This document shows, one piece after another, positions 36,409 to 45,332 of a stretch of 64,000 bases of DNA. The position numbers were made by a program, and so were the translations under genes. Each line of letters starts with the position of its first letter. Position 1 is the stretch's first letter. The stretch comes from CAILHX01 sp964511385 (GTDB lineage Bacteria; Pseudomonadota; Gammaproteobacteria; Burkholderiales; Methylophilaceae), in the NCBI GenBank assembly GCA_964511385.1, contig CAZEFE010000005.1:1-64000 (forward strand), read 5' to 3'. The notes under the pieces were generated by a model. The model was not told the origin of the DNA. It did no database searches and was given only the letters and a program-made list of their open reading frames with translations.

Positions 36409-38580
36409 CTATCTCCGTAACAGCCGGAGTCCATTTGCCACAACCAACAAACTTGCTCCCATGTCGGCGAAAACCGCCATCCACATCGATGCTTGCCCGA
36501 TTAACGTCAACACAAGGAATACCGCCTTGATGCCGAGTGCGAGCACGATGTTTTGGGTCAACACCGCGGCAGTGGCCCGCGATAGGTTTACGAAGGCGGG
36601 AATCTTGCGCAGGTCGTCGTCCATCAGCGCAACGTCAGCCGTCTCGATGGCGGTGTCCGTGCCAGCAGCACCCATGGCAAAGCCAATATCTGCGCGAGCC
36701 AACGCAGGAGCATCATTGATGCCGTCACCCACCATGCCAACCTTGCCACCATTCCCGTTAGTCAGGAGCTTTTCAATGGTTTCGAGTTTGCCTTCAGGAA
36801 GCAGGTTCCCCCTTGCCTCATCAATCCCCACCTCTCGGGCGATGGCTTCAGCCGTATGGGAGTTATCGCCGGTAATCATCAGTGTTTTCACGCCAAGGGC
36901 ATGCAAATCCGCGATAGCCTCACGGCTCGTTGCGCGTACCGTGTCAGCGACAGCGAATATGGCGAGCACTCCGGTCTGGTTAGCCAACAGCACTGCGGTT
37001 TTGCCTTGGCGCTCCAAAGGGAAAAGTTTGGCCTCGATTTCCGCTGAACACAGCCCCAGATCCTCCATTAACTGATGATTGCCGAGTTGATACAAATGAC
37101 CGTCAATGATGCCTCGCACCCCACGACCAGGAATGGCAGCAAAATCGGCTACTTCGTGGAACACCACCCCCACCTCAGTCGCAGCATGGGCGATAGCCAG
37201 TGAAACTGGATGATCGGATCGCATGGCGAGACTGGCAGCCAATGTGCGGGTTTGATTCGCATCCCCGCTCAGAGCGATAAAGTCGGTCTGTGCTGGCTTG
37301 CCGTGTGTAATCGTGCCGGTCTTGTCGAACGCTACCGCAACCAGCTTGCGACCCTCTTCGAGATAGACGCCGCCTTTGATTAAAATGCCTTTGCGAGCCG
37401 CAGCAGCAAGGCCGCTGACTATGGTGACTGGGGTCGAAATCACCAGTGCGCACGGACAGGCAATCACCAGCAACACCAACGCCTTGTACACCCAGTCCAG
37501 CCACGCCGCACCGAAGGCCAGTGGAGGCACAACAGCTACCAGAAGTGCGAGTCCGAACACGGTCGGTGTGTAAATCTTGGCAAACTGGTCAACAAAGCGT
37601 TGTGTCGGTGCGCGGCTACCCTGTGCCGACTCGACGGCGTGAATGATCCGGGCCAGAGTTGAATGATTCGCTTCCGCCGTTACCCGATACTCGAATGAGC
37701 CTGCCTCGTTGATCGTGCCAGCGAACACACTGTCGCCCTCGGCCTTATCCACCGGCAGGCTCTCGCCGGTGATAGGCGCCTGATTCACGGTAGAGCGTCC
37801 ACTGGTCACCACGCCGTCGAGTGCAATCCGCTCACCGGGCCGCAACCGTACCACAGCCCCCAATGGCACGGCCTTGGCTGGCATCTCCAGCCAGCTTCCA
37901 TCCTGCTGGCGCACGGTTGCGGTTTCGGGCGTGAGACTCATCAAGCCCCGAATTGCGTTGCGCGCCCGGTCGAGCGACTTCGCCTCTATCACCTCGGCCA
38001 AGGCAAAGAGGAACATCACCATCGCCGCTTCCGGCCAGTGCCCAATGGCTATCGCGCCGGTCACGGCAATCGACATAAGCGCGTTCATATTCAGATTACG
38101 GTTCTTGAGCGCGATCCAGCCTTTTTTGTAGGTCGGCAGGCCACCTGTAAAAATCGCCGCCAACGCGAGTAGCAAGACGGCCCAGTGATTCTCACCCATG
38201 AGCCAAACGAAGACCTCGGCCAGCATCGCAGCGACCCCGGCAATCGCCAACGGCCACCAATTGGTCTTGGGTAATGCTTCCTCTGGTGTAATCGCATCCG
38301 ACTCAATTTTTGCCTCAAAGCCGATAGCCTTCAAGGCGGCCACAATCGAATCCAGCGAATCAGGTGCGTGTGTTACGGTCAGGCGATGCTGCATCAGATT
38401 GAAATCCAGTGCTGCCACACCGTTCATGCCGGTGAGCTTATTTCTGATTAAGCCTTCCTCGGTGGGACAGTCCATGTTGTCGATGCGGAATAGTGTCTTG
38501 CTGGGGCCGACAGGGGATGGTTCCATCAGTGGTGGCGGCACGGATGAACAACCGCATTCGCTGGCTTTGCATTCGCTCAT
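36409..38580 (-). CDS. cadA: Cd/Pb/Zn-type P1B ATPase (CadA/PbrA/ZntA-like)
   Basis: 723 residues. An N-terminal Cys-rich stub (CKASECGCSS) and an HMA domain with the MDCPTEEG motif typical of Zn/Cd/Pb pumps (~34-41), then eight membrane helices, the CPC motif in IACPCALVIST, phosphorylation motif FDKTGTITHGKP, and GDGINDAPALARADIGFAMG. It exports divalent soft metals from the cytosol. It is driven by a divergent MerR-type promoter at 38611-38642 and paired with the CadR/PbrR-like gene. Confidence 0.9.
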   Translation of the reverse strand: MSECKASECGCSSVPPPLMEPSPVGPSKTLFRIDNMDCPTEEGLIRNKLTGMNGVAALDFNLMQHRLTVTHAPDSLDSIVAALKAIGFEAKIESDAITPEEALPKTNWWPLAIAGVAAMLAEVFVWLMGENHWAVLLLALAAIFTGGLPTYKKGWIALKNRNLNMNALMSIAVTGAIAIGHWPEAAMVMFLFALAEVIEAKSLDRARNAIRGLMSLTPETATVRQQDGSWLEMPAKAVPLGAVVRLRPGERIALDGVVTSGRSTVNQAPITGESLPVDKAEGDSVFAGTINEAGSFEYRVTAEANHSTLARIIHAVESAQGSRAPTQRFVDQFAKIYTPTVFGLALLVAVVPPLAFGAAWLDWVYKALVLLVIACPCALVISTPVTIVSGLAAAARKGILIKGGVYLEEGRKLVAVAFDKTGTITHGKPAQTDFIALSGDANQTRTLAASLAMRSDHPVSLAIAHAATEVGVVFHEVADFAAIPGRGVRGIIDGHLYQLGNHQLMEDLGLCSAEIEAKLFPLERQGKTAVLLANQTGVLAIFAVADTVRATSREAIADLHALGVKTLMITGDNSHTAEAIAREVGIDEARGNLLPEGKLETIEKLLTNGNGGKVGMVGDGINDAPALARADIGFAMGAAGTDTAIETADVALMDDDLRKIPAFVNLSRATAAVLTQNIVLALGIKAVFLVLTLIGQASMWMAVFADMGASLLVVANGLRLLRR

Positions 38581-38610
38581 GATCGATTCTCTATGTTTGG
38601 TTATGCTGCT

Positions 38611-38642
38611 TATTTAATTACCTGTAGCAACTACAGAGTCAA
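38611..38642 (-). promoter_or_regulatory. MerR-type operator-promoter for the Cd/Pb ATPase gene
   Basis: On the minus strand TTGACT (-35, 38642-38637) and TAAATA (-10, 38616-38611) are separated by 20 bp, the long spacer that MerR activators need. The spacer holds the perfect dyad CTGTAGTTGCTACAG (38636-38622), very like known CadR/PbrR operators. Confidence 0.75.
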
Positions 38643-38692
38643 GCACATAATATGTGGAAACAGTATTTATCCTACCGTTAATGGTGAGTGAC

Positions 38693-39157
38693 ATGAAAAT
38701 TGGCGAACTGGCAAAGGTCACTGGTACACAAATAGAGACCATCCGCTATTACGAGCGAGAGGGGTTGCTGGCCTCGCCAGCGCGTACCGAGGGCAACTTC
38801 CGTATCTACGCAAACGTTCACGCCGAGCGGCTGTCGTTCATCCGCCATTGCCGATCTTTGGACATGACGCTCGACGAGATTCGCATTCTGCTGCGATTCA
38901 AAGACGCGCCCGCTGAGGACTGCGGTGAAGTGAATAAACTGCTGGATGCGCACATCGGCCATGTGGCTGCACGCATCAGAGAACTTCGTGCGCTGGAAAA
39001 ACACCTCAAGAGCTTGCGTGAACGATGTCATGAGGGCCGAGACGCAGCCCACTGTGGCATCCTGAATGAGTTATCACAGCCTTCGCCCCCCGGAGCGAAT
39101 CACGCGAGGGGGCAAGTGCATGGCATGCATGGTGGCGTCAGTGCTCGCAAAACCTAA
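38693..39157 (+). CDS. cadR: CadR/PbrR-type MerR-family regulator
   Basis: 154 residues from ATG 38693 (MKIGELAKVTG). A winged helix-turn-helix (~3-70; TQIETIRYYEREGLL) precedes the dimerisation helix and metal-binding cysteines: C in PAEDCGEVN (~77) and the loop CHEGRDAAHC (~112-121), the pattern of Cd(II)/Pb(II) sensors. The C-terminus has a His-rich extension (HARGQVHGMHGG). It should repress, and on metal binding activate, the divergent ATPase promoter. Confidence 0.88.
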   Translation: MKIGELAKVTGTQIETIRYYEREGLLASPARTEGNFRIYANVHAERLSFIRHCRSLDMTLDEIRILLRFKDAPAEDCGEVNKLLDAHIGHVAARIRELRALEKHLKSLRERCHEGRDAAHCGILNELSQPSPPGANHARGQVHGMHGGVSARKT

Positions 39158-39164
39158 ACAAGCA

Positions 39165-39286
39165 TATAACGGCATCGAGACGATTCAAACAATGCCTGAC
39201 AGGACGTGGAGAGATCGAGTGTCCGCTTCTTACCGCCCCAAAGCGGTCGTTCATGACTACATCCCAATCTATACTAACTGTTAGGC
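39165..39286 (+). repeat. possible second attC-like site
   Basis: The span opens TATAACGGCATC and closes with ACTGTTAGGC, whose last seven bases fit GTTRRRY; the exporter gene starts 13 bp later, as a cassette gene would. The internal arms pair poorly, so this is a weak call. Confidence 0.25.
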
Positions 39287-39298
39287 ATGAAGAACTAG

Positions 39299-40015
39299 AT
39301 GTTTGAACTCCCCATTCTCTTTTTTGCAGCATTTACCGCCGCCGCCATTTCAGGCGCAGCAGGATTTGGAGGGGCACTTTTGCTGTTACCGTTACTGGTC
39401 GTAACCGTAGGTGCAACGCAAGCTGTTCCACTGCTGACCATCGCACAATTTGTCGGCAATCTTGCACGGGCCAGTTTCGGTTTTTCGCACATTCAGTGGA
39501 AACCTGTAGGACTGTTTCTGCTCGGGGCTATTCCGTTCAGTATTTTGGGAGCACTTTCATTCGTCCAATTACCAAAGGACTTAGTGACCCGTTCTATTGG
39601 AGTAGCCATTCTGTTATTCGTGATACTCAACTATTTTGGCGCGTTGAGGATAAAAGCCAGTCCTGCACTCTTGGTCGGTGGTGGAGGATTGGTCGGATTT
39701 CTGTCCGGGCTGGTAGGTAGCGCTGGTCCGCTGGGAGCCGCCATCTTTCTTTCGCTGGGGTTGCCTCCCGTAGCCTATATAGCCAGCGAGGCGGTGACTG
39801 CACTCACGATACACGGCGTAAAGACAGTCGTATACCAGCACTACATTGCTCTTGATCGGGAGTTCGGGTTTTTGGCAGTACTCATGGGAAGTGCGATGAT
39901 TCTGGGAACGTGGTCAGCAAAGCAAGTCATTGAACGCATGTCTCGGGAAAAATTCCAGCGATATGTAGCGCTTCTGTTGGTTGTTATTGCCGCCTATATG
40001 GTGATTCATGGCTGA
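39299..40015 (+). CDS. TauE/SafE-family membrane exporter
   Basis: 238 residues, seven to eight membrane helices, with the glycine-rich start FTAAAISGAAGFGGALLLLP and the repeat GGGGLVGFLSGLVGSAGPLGAA typical of TauE/SafE (sulfite/organosulfur anion) permeases. The substrate is unknown. No good ribosome site is present upstream. It is surrounded by non-coding DNA on both sides, like an isolated cassette. Confidence 0.8.
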   Translation: MFELPILFFAAFTAAAISGAAGFGGALLLLPLLVVTVGATQAVPLLTIAQFVGNLARASFGFSHIQWKPVGLFLLGAIPFSILGALSFVQLPKDLVTRSIGVAILLFVILNYFGALRIKASPALLVGGGGLVGFLSGLVGSAGPLGAAIFLSLGLPPVAYIASEAVTALTIHGVKTVVYQHYIALDREFGFLAVLMGSAMILGTWSAKQVIERMSREKFQRYVALLLVVIAAYMVIHG

Positions 40016-40374
40016 CAAGCCGTAACATTACGGTCAGATGGGGACGTACAAAAGCGCGCAGCCTCTTAAACCTTTATGTTGACCGTCTGCATTGGGTCGC
40101 TTAGAGACCGTCATGTGTAATGAATGCCATCCAGATGAAAGTGGACGCCGATTGGATGGTGTTTAGCTGACAATTGTCGGCCAAGAACGGATGCTCGATT
40201 ATTTTTCCCATAGCGGGCACTCTTCACATTATTGGTCGTCTGGTGTCAATCTGAACAGGCGGCCGCTCAACACCCACTTATGACCGTACGATAGCCCTTT
40301 AACGCTTTAAGGGTCATTTATTCACCTTATGTGATCGTTGTCATGGAGTATTTACACATAATAATGCAATATTT
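40016..40374. other. 359-bp non-coding gap before arsR
   Basis: No open frame with coding character is seen. A small imperfect hairpin CCCTT...AAGGG lies near 40294-40312. The right part becomes AT-rich and leads into the ars operator. Confidence 0.35.
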
Positions 40375-40394
40375 CAATAATTATTGTATTATGT
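40361..40394 (+). promoter_or_regulatory. ArsR-type operator/promoter region
   Basis: A perfect 12-bp palindrome CAATAATTATTG (40375-40386) lies 13 bp before the arsR start and is embedded in a larger AT-rich symmetry (ATAATGCAAT ... ATTGTATTAT). Such dyads are ArsR/SmtB operators, and the position would let ArsR block its own transcription. Confidence 0.6.
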
Positions 40395-40398
40395 TCGA

Positions 40399-40746
40399 AT
40401 GGACAAATTAACTGCAACAACAGTATTCGAATCCCTCTCTTCCGGCGTACGCCTGGACGTCTTTCGCCTGCTGGTTAAGCAGGGCCTGGATGGCATGGTG
40501 GCTGGCGAAATAGCCAGCACCCTGGACGTGCCTCCAACCAATCTGTCGTTTCACCTGAAGGCCATGACACACGCAGGGATAGTCACCGTAACGCAAGAAG
40601 GTCGCTATCAACGTTATCGAGCCAACCTGGCGTTGATGGTGGATTTGATTGCCTATTTGACCGAGGAATGTTGCAGCGGTCAGGAGCAGTGCGTTCCCCA
40701 TTCGATCTGCTCGGAATGTGCTGACCCGGTCACTGAAGCAAGCTGA
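40399..40746 (+). CDS. arsR: ArsR/SmtB-family arsenic-responsive repressor
   Basis: 115 residues from ATG 40399; no Shine-Dalgarno is visible and a TTG at 40384 is an alternative. The winged helix-turn-helix is at ~30-80 (PPTNLSFHLKAMTHAGIVTVTQEGRYQRY). As(III) ligands are likely in the C-terminal cysteines ECCSGQEQC...CSEC rather than the classical alpha3 CVC site. First gene of the ars operon; its stop abuts the next ATG. Confidence 0.87.
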   Translation: MDKLTATTVFESLSSGVRLDVFRLLVKQGLDGMVAGEIASTLDVPPTNLSFHLKAMTHAGIVTVTQEGRYQRYRANLALMVDLIAYLTEECCSGQEQCVPHSICSECADPVTEAS

Positions 40747-41169
40747 ATGAAAACCCTGCCCATCATCTGGCAGCGCCTGGTGAGTTCCGCCGGCACCACC
40801 TGCCCTCGATGCCACGGCACGGGGGAAGAAGTTCAACGTGCTTTCGAGCGTTTGAAATATGCGCTGGAATCATTGGGTGTAGAGCCCACCCTGGAGGTGC
40901 GTGAGCTTGATCAGTCCACCTTTGAAAGCAGCCCCACAGAGTCCAATCGCATCTGGATCGCCGGCAAGCCCATGGAGGACTGGCTTGAAGGCCAAGCGGG
41001 CAGCAGTCAGTGCTGCAATGAATGTGGCGACAACGAATGTCGAACCATGGAAGTTGGTGGTGAGACCTATGAGGTTATCCCTGAACAATTGCTGGTTCGA
41101 GCCGGTTTAATTGCCGCAACCTCCATGCTCGATCCGACAAATCCTGACAAATTTCCCGAAACCTCATAA
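40747..41169 (+). CDS. DUF2703 domain protein, copy 2 (ars operon)
   Basis: 140 residues, close paralogue of the protein at 35210: same MKTLPIIWQRLVSS start, CPRCHGTGEEVQ, SNRIWIAGKPMEDWL and the cluster CCNECGDNECRTMEVGGETYEVIPEQLL. It begins immediately after the arsR stop and 12 bp before arsC, so it is a genuine operon member. A thiol-rich role in arsenic handling is inferred from position only. Confidence 0.72.
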   Translation: MKTLPIIWQRLVSSAGTTCPRCHGTGEEVQRAFERLKYALESLGVEPTLEVRELDQSTFESSPTESNRIWIAGKPMEDWLEGQAGSSQCCNECGDNECRTMEVGGETYEVIPEQLLVRAGLIAATSMLDPTNPDKFPETS

Positions 41170-41181
41170 CAGAGACAAATA

Positions 41182-41676
41182 ATGAACGTTCTATTCCTGT
41201 GCACGGGCAACTCCTGCCGTTCCATCCTCGGCGAAGCCACCTTCAACCATCTTGCTCCGGCTGGCTGGAAAGCCATGAGCGCTGGCAGCAAGCCGACTGG
41301 CTATGTCCATCCGCGCTCGCTGGTCTTGCTGGCGCGTGAAGGCATCAATACCGAGGGCTACCACAGCAAGTCCTGGGAGAACCTGCCGGCCACGCCTGAC
41401 ATCGTGATCTCGGTGTGCGGCAATGCTGCGAATGAAACCTGCCCGGCCTACCTCGGCCCGGTAACACGCACGCACTGGGGCGTGGAAGACCCTGCCCATG
41501 TGACTGGCACGGAAGAGGAAATCGATGCGGCATTCGTAAAGGCCTATTCCATCCTGCGCAAGCGCATCGAAGCGTTCTTCGCCTTGCCAATTGAAACACT
41601 CAAAAATGACAAGGCTGCACTCAAGGCGGCGATGGACAAGATCGCCGTCGATATTCCTTCGGAGGTATCAGCATGA
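41182..41676 (+). CDS. arsC: arsenate reductase ArsC, LMW-PTP fold, copy 1
   Basis: 164 residues with the phosphatase-loop CTGNSCRS at 7-14 and later cysteines (ISVCGNAANETCPAYLG) that would pass electrons to thioredoxin or glutaredoxin. It reduces As(V) to As(III) in the cytosol. The ATG overlaps nothing upstream but its end overlaps the arsD remnant by four bases (ATGA). Confidence 0.9.
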   Translation: MNVLFLCTGNSCRSILGEATFNHLAPAGWKAMSAGSKPTGYVHPRSLVLLAREGINTEGYHSKSWENLPATPDIVISVCGNAANETCPAYLGPVTRTHWGVEDPAHVTGTEEEIDAAFVKAYSILRKRIEAFFALPIETLKNDKAALKAAMDKIAVDIPSEVSA

Positions 41677-41976
41677 AAACCATTCAAGTCTATGACCCTG
41701 CCATGTGCTGCAATACTGGCGTCTGCGGTACTGAAGTTGACCAACAATTGGTCAACTTTGCTGCCGATGTCGATTGCCAACAATCAGGTGGTGCGTAACT
41801 TCCTGGAACGTTCCGGTGACGAGGCATTACCGCTGATTCTGGTGGACGGTGAAGTGGCTTTGGCTGGCCGTTATCCGCATCGTACGGAAATTGCCCGCTG
41901 GGCCGGACTGGCTAAGCCAGCCATTGAAATCCAGCCAACAGCATCTTCCTGTTGCAGCGGCAGCAAGTGCTGCTAA
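41673..41976 (+). pseudogene. arsD: arsD, disrupted by internal deletion and frameshift
   Basis: Starts normally (MKTIQVYDPAMCCNTGVCGTEVD, with Cys12, Cys13 and Cys18 present) but after AADVD the frame shifts to CQQSGGA and stops at ~41800. The rest of ArsD continues in another frame from ~41768: ANNQVVRNFLERSGDEALPLILVDGEVALAGRYP to the C-terminal CC...CC end at 41976. Compared with ArsD proteins about 20 residues (the WLK...FNLAQQP region) are missing. The As(III) metallochaperone is therefore probably not made whole; a 42-residue fragment with the three cysteines could still be produced. Confidence 0.85.
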
Positions 41977-41987
41977 GAGGCCCAATA

Positions 41988-43754
41988 ATGAAATTCTTGG
42001 AGCAACCGCCACGGTATCTGTTCTTTACCGGTAAGGGCGGTGTCGGCAAGACCTCGATCGCTTGCGCCACCTCCATTCAGCTGGCAGAAAGCGGAAAACG
42101 CGTGCTATTGGTCAGCACAGACCCCGCCTCCAATGTTGGCCAGGTGTTTGGTATCAGTATTGGCAACAAGATTACCGAGATTCCGGCCGTTCCCAACCTG
42201 GCTGCACTGGAGATCGACCCCCAGGCCGCAGCTCAGGTTTATCGTGACCGCATCGTCGGACCGGTACGTGGTGTGCTTCCTGACACGGTGGTCAGAGGCA
42301 TCGAAGAACAGCTTTCCGGAGCCTGTACAACCGAGATTGCAGCTTTTGATGAGTTTACCGGCCTGCTGACTGGATCCATGCATACCGAGAGCTACGACCA
42401 CATCGTTTTTGATACGGCACCGACCGGCCATACCATCCGCCTGCTGCAACTGCCGGGGGCGTGGAGTGGTTTTCTGGAACAGGGCAAAGGCGACGCCTCC
42501 TGCCTGGGGCCTCTGGCCGGCCTGGAAAAACAGCGTGAACAATACAAGTCCGCCGTTGATGCGTTGTCTGATACCGAGCGCACCCGGCTGATTCTGGTGG
42601 CGCGTGCCCAGCAAGCCACACTGCGTGAGGTAGCGCGCACCCATGAGGAATTGGCTGGCATCGGGTTGAAACAGCAATACCTGGTGATCAACGGTATCCT
42701 TCCGCAAACCGCGACGGATGGAGATCCGCTGGCCGCCGCCATCCATGAGCGGGAGCAAGTCGCACTCACCGAGATTCCTGAAGTGCTTCGTAATTTGCCG
42801 ACTGATCATGTCATGCTCAAGCCATTCAATCTGGTCGGTTTGGATGCGCTGAAGCAACTCCTGACCGGTACGCCGGAACATTGCTGTGTGGATATCGATG
42901 CCCCGATTGAACTGGACGAGCCCCGCTTGTCAGACTTAGTAGATGGCATTGCAGAAGATGGCCACGGCCTTGTCATGCTGATGGGCAAAGGCGGTGTAGG
43001 CAAGACCACGCTGGCAGCAGCTGTCGCCGTGGAATTGGCCCACCGTGGATACCTAGTACACCTCACCACGTCCGATCCGGCAGCCCATCTAACAGAAACG
43101 CTGGCTGGCTCCATGGACAACCTAACGGTCAGCCGCATTGACCCTCACGCCGAAACCGAGCGTTACCGTCAGCACGTCCTGGAAACCAAGGGCGCACAAC
43201 TCGATGCGGAAGGTCGGGCACTGCTGGAGGAAGATCTGCGCTCCCCGTGTACGGAAGAGATTGCCGTATTTCAGGCGTTCTCACACATCATTCGTGAAGC
43301 TGGCAAAAAATTTGTAGTGATGGATACGGCACCAACCGGCCACACTCTTCTGCTGCTCGATGCCACGGGAGCCTACCATCGCGAAGTTGCCCGCCAGATG
43401 GGCAAGTCTGGCATGAGCTACACCACGCCCATGATGCGGCTACAGGACAGCAGGCAAACCAAGGTACTGATCGTGACTCTGGCTGAAACTACCCCGGTGC
43501 TGGAAGCTGCGAACCTCCAGGCTGATTTGCGGCGTGCTGGCATTGAGCCTTGGGCCTGGATCATCAATACCAGCGTTGCAGCAGCCTCAGCGAAATCTCG
43601 ATTGCTGCGCCAGAGGGCCGCCAATGAATTACATGAGATTAATGCGGTGGCCAGTCAGCATGCACAGCGTTACGCAGTTGTACCCATGCTCAAACATGAG
43701 CCTATCGGCGTTGATCGCCTGCTGGAACTTTCTAATTTAAACCAGGGAGCTTGA
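41988..43754 (+). CDS. arsA: arsenite/antimonite-activated ATPase ArsA
   Basis: 588 residues in two homologous halves, each with a P-loop (GKGGVGKTS near 17 and GKGGVGKTT near 333) and the DTAPTGHT switch signature (~140 and ~450). As(III)-binding cysteines appear as GACTTEIA (~110) and SPCTEEIA (~420). It energises arsenite export. ATG 41988 is chosen after the AGAGG site; an earlier in-frame start would lie in the arsD remnant. Confidence 0.93.
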   Translation: MKFLEQPPRYLFFTGKGGVGKTSIACATSIQLAESGKRVLLVSTDPASNVGQVFGISIGNKITEIPAVPNLAALEIDPQAAAQVYRDRIVGPVRGVLPDTVVRGIEEQLSGACTTEIAAFDEFTGLLTGSMHTESYDHIVFDTAPTGHTIRLLQLPGAWSGFLEQGKGDASCLGPLAGLEKQREQYKSAVDALSDTERTRLILVARAQQATLREVARTHEELAGIGLKQQYLVINGILPQTATDGDPLAAAIHEREQVALTEIPEVLRNLPTDHVMLKPFNLVGLDALKQLLTGTPEHCCVDIDAPIELDEPRLSDLVDGIAEDGHGLVMLMGKGGVGKTTLAAAVAVELAHRGYLVHLTTSDPAAHLTETLAGSMDNLTVSRIDPHAETERYRQHVLETKGAQLDAEGRALLEEDLRSPCTEEIAVFQAFSHIIREAGKKFVVMDTAPTGHTLLLLDATGAYHREVARQMGKSGMSYTTPMMRLQDSRQTKVLIVTLAETTPVLEAANLQADLRRAGIEPWAWIINTSVAAASAKSRLLRQRAANELHEINAVASQHAQRYAVVPMLKHEPIGVDRLLELSNLNQGA

Positions 43755-43755
43755 A

Positions 43756-44259
43756 ATGGCGGACAAAGTTTTTAATGTACTTATTTTGTGTACGGGTAAT
43801 TCGGCTCGCAGCATCATGGCTGAGGCACTGTTTAACACCATCGGGAAGGGGCGATTCAAGGCTTACAGTGCCGGTAGCCATCCGGCAGGAAGCGTAAACC
43901 CATTTGCTATCGAGATGGTCAAAATTACGGGTTACCCGATAGAGTATCTACGCAGTAAGAATTGGGATGAGTTTGCCCAACCTGATGCGCCAGTCATGGA
44001 TTTCGTTATAACAGTCTGTGACAGAGCAGCAGGTGAACTCTGTCCAGTGTGGCCAGGGCAGCCTATCACCGCCCATTGGGGTTTCGAGGACCCCGCTTCA
44101 GTCGAAGGAGCAGATGAGGAGAAACAAGCCAAGTTCAGGGAAATTTTCCGCCAGATCAGAAATCGCATCGACATATTCTCCTGCCTGCCATTGGAGAAGC
44201 TAGACAGATTCGCCATCAAGCGTGAAATGGATAATATTGGCAACACCAAACCGGAGTAA
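43756..44259 (+). CDS. arsC: arsenate reductase ArsC, LMW-PTP fold, copy 2
   Basis: 167 residues: phosphatase loop CTGNSARS (~13-20), acid motif DFVITVCDRAAGELCPVWPG with two redox cysteines, and HWGFEDPAS. A different subfamily from the copy at 41182 (about 20 extra residues at the C-terminus and a distinct loop). It begins one base after the arsA stop and ends 3 bp before acr3. Confidence 0.9.
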   Translation: MADKVFNVLILCTGNSARSIMAEALFNTIGKGRFKAYSAGSHPAGSVNPFAIEMVKITGYPIEYLRSKNWDEFAQPDAPVMDFVITVCDRAAGELCPVWPGQPITAHWGFEDPASVEGADEEKQAKFREIFRQIRNRIDIFSCLPLEKLDRFAIKREMDNIGNTKPE

Positions 44260-44262
44260 TAA

Positions 44263-45282
44263 ATGAGTGTGTTTGAACGCTATCTGACCCTTTGGGTTGG
44301 TCTGTGCATTGTCGCAGGCATCGTCTTGGGTCAATGGATGCCTGGTCTGTTCCAAGCTATCGGGCATATCGAGGTGGCCCAGGTCAACCTCCCGGTCGGA
44401 CTGCTGATCTGGGTGATGATCATCCCCATGCTGGTCAAGGTGGACTTCGGTGCCCTGCATGAAGTCCGCCAGCACGTCAAAGGCATAGGCGTGACGCTCT
44501 TCGTGAACTGGCTGGTTAAGCCGTTCTCCATGGCGTTTCTGGCCTGGCTGTTCATCCGCAACCTGTTCGCACCCATGCTGCCCGCCGATCAGATCGACAG
44601 CTACATCGCCGGCCTAATCTTGCTGGCTGCTGCACCCTGTACGGCCATGGTGTTTGTCTGGAGCCGACTGACCAATGGCGACCCGCTATTTACGCTGTCG
44701 CAGGTGGCCCTGAACGACACCATCATGATCTTTGCCTTCGCACCTCTCGTTGGCCTGTTACTGGGCATGGCCTCAATCACCGTGCCCTGGGCGACACTGT
44801 TCACCTCGGTGGTACTGTACATCGTCATCCCGGTAATCATGGCCCAAATCTGGCGCAAGTCGCTATTGAAGAATGGGCAGGCGGCATTTGATGCAGCGAT
44901 GACCAAGATTGGTCCGTGGTCGATAAGTGCGCTGCTGCTCACCTTGGTGCTGCTGTTTGCCTTCCAGGGCGAAGCCATTCTGAAGCAGCCGATGATCATT
45001 GGCTTGCTGGCCGTGCCCATCCTGATTCAGGTGTTCTTCAATTCCTCGCTGGCCTACTGGCTCAACAGGAGGGTAGGTGAAAAGCACAACATTGCATGCC
45101 CATCTGCGCTGATTGGCGCCAGCAACTTCTTCGAACTGGCAGTGGCTGCTGCCATCAGTCTGTTCGGCTTTAACTCCGGGGCAGCGCTGGCGACCGTGGT
45201 TGGAGTTCTGATTGAAGTTCCGGTGATGCTGCTGGTTGTGCGGGTAGTGAATCGCAGTAAAGGCTGGTATGAAAATGCCTGA
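44263..45282 (+). CDS. acr3: Acr3-type arsenite efflux permease
   Basis: 339 residues with ten predicted membrane helices. The essential cysteine is in AAPCTAMVFVWS (helix 4), and the helix 9 segment IGASNFFELAVA with its conserved Glu is present. Acr3 exports As(OH)2O- from the cytosol; pairing with ArsA, usually seen with ArsB, is less usual but known. The gene ends inside a 16-bp perfect hairpin. Confidence 0.92.
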   Translation: MSVFERYLTLWVGLCIVAGIVLGQWMPGLFQAIGHIEVAQVNLPVGLLIWVMIIPMLVKVDFGALHEVRQHVKGIGVTLFVNWLVKPFSMAFLAWLFIRNLFAPMLPADQIDSYIAGLILLAAAPCTAMVFVWSRLTNGDPLFTLSQVALNDTIMIFAFAPLVGLLLGMASITVPWATLFTSVVLYIVIPVIMAQIWRKSLLKNGQAAFDAAMTKIGPWSISALLLTLVLLFAFQGEAILKQPMIIGLLAVPILIQVFFNSSLAYWLNRRVGEKHNIACPSALIGASNFFELAVAAAISLFGFNSGAALATVVGVLIEVPVMLLVVRVVNRSKGWYENA

Positions 45283-45299
45283 CGGCATTTTCATACCAG
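45264..45299 (+). terminator. 16-bp perfect hairpin over the acr3 stop codon
   Basis: CTGGTATGAAAATGCC pairs perfectly with GGCATTTTCATACCAG around the loop TGAC, which contains the acr3 stop. No T-run follows, so it may protect the ars mRNA 3' end or terminate with help. Confidence 0.5.
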
Positions 45300-45332
45300 T
45301 GATCTTGGTACGCATTTCAACGGTTCTGAAAC

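Noticed and set aside
34722..40015. A complete integron
   Set aside because: There is no IntI gene, no attI and only one convincing attC-like site.
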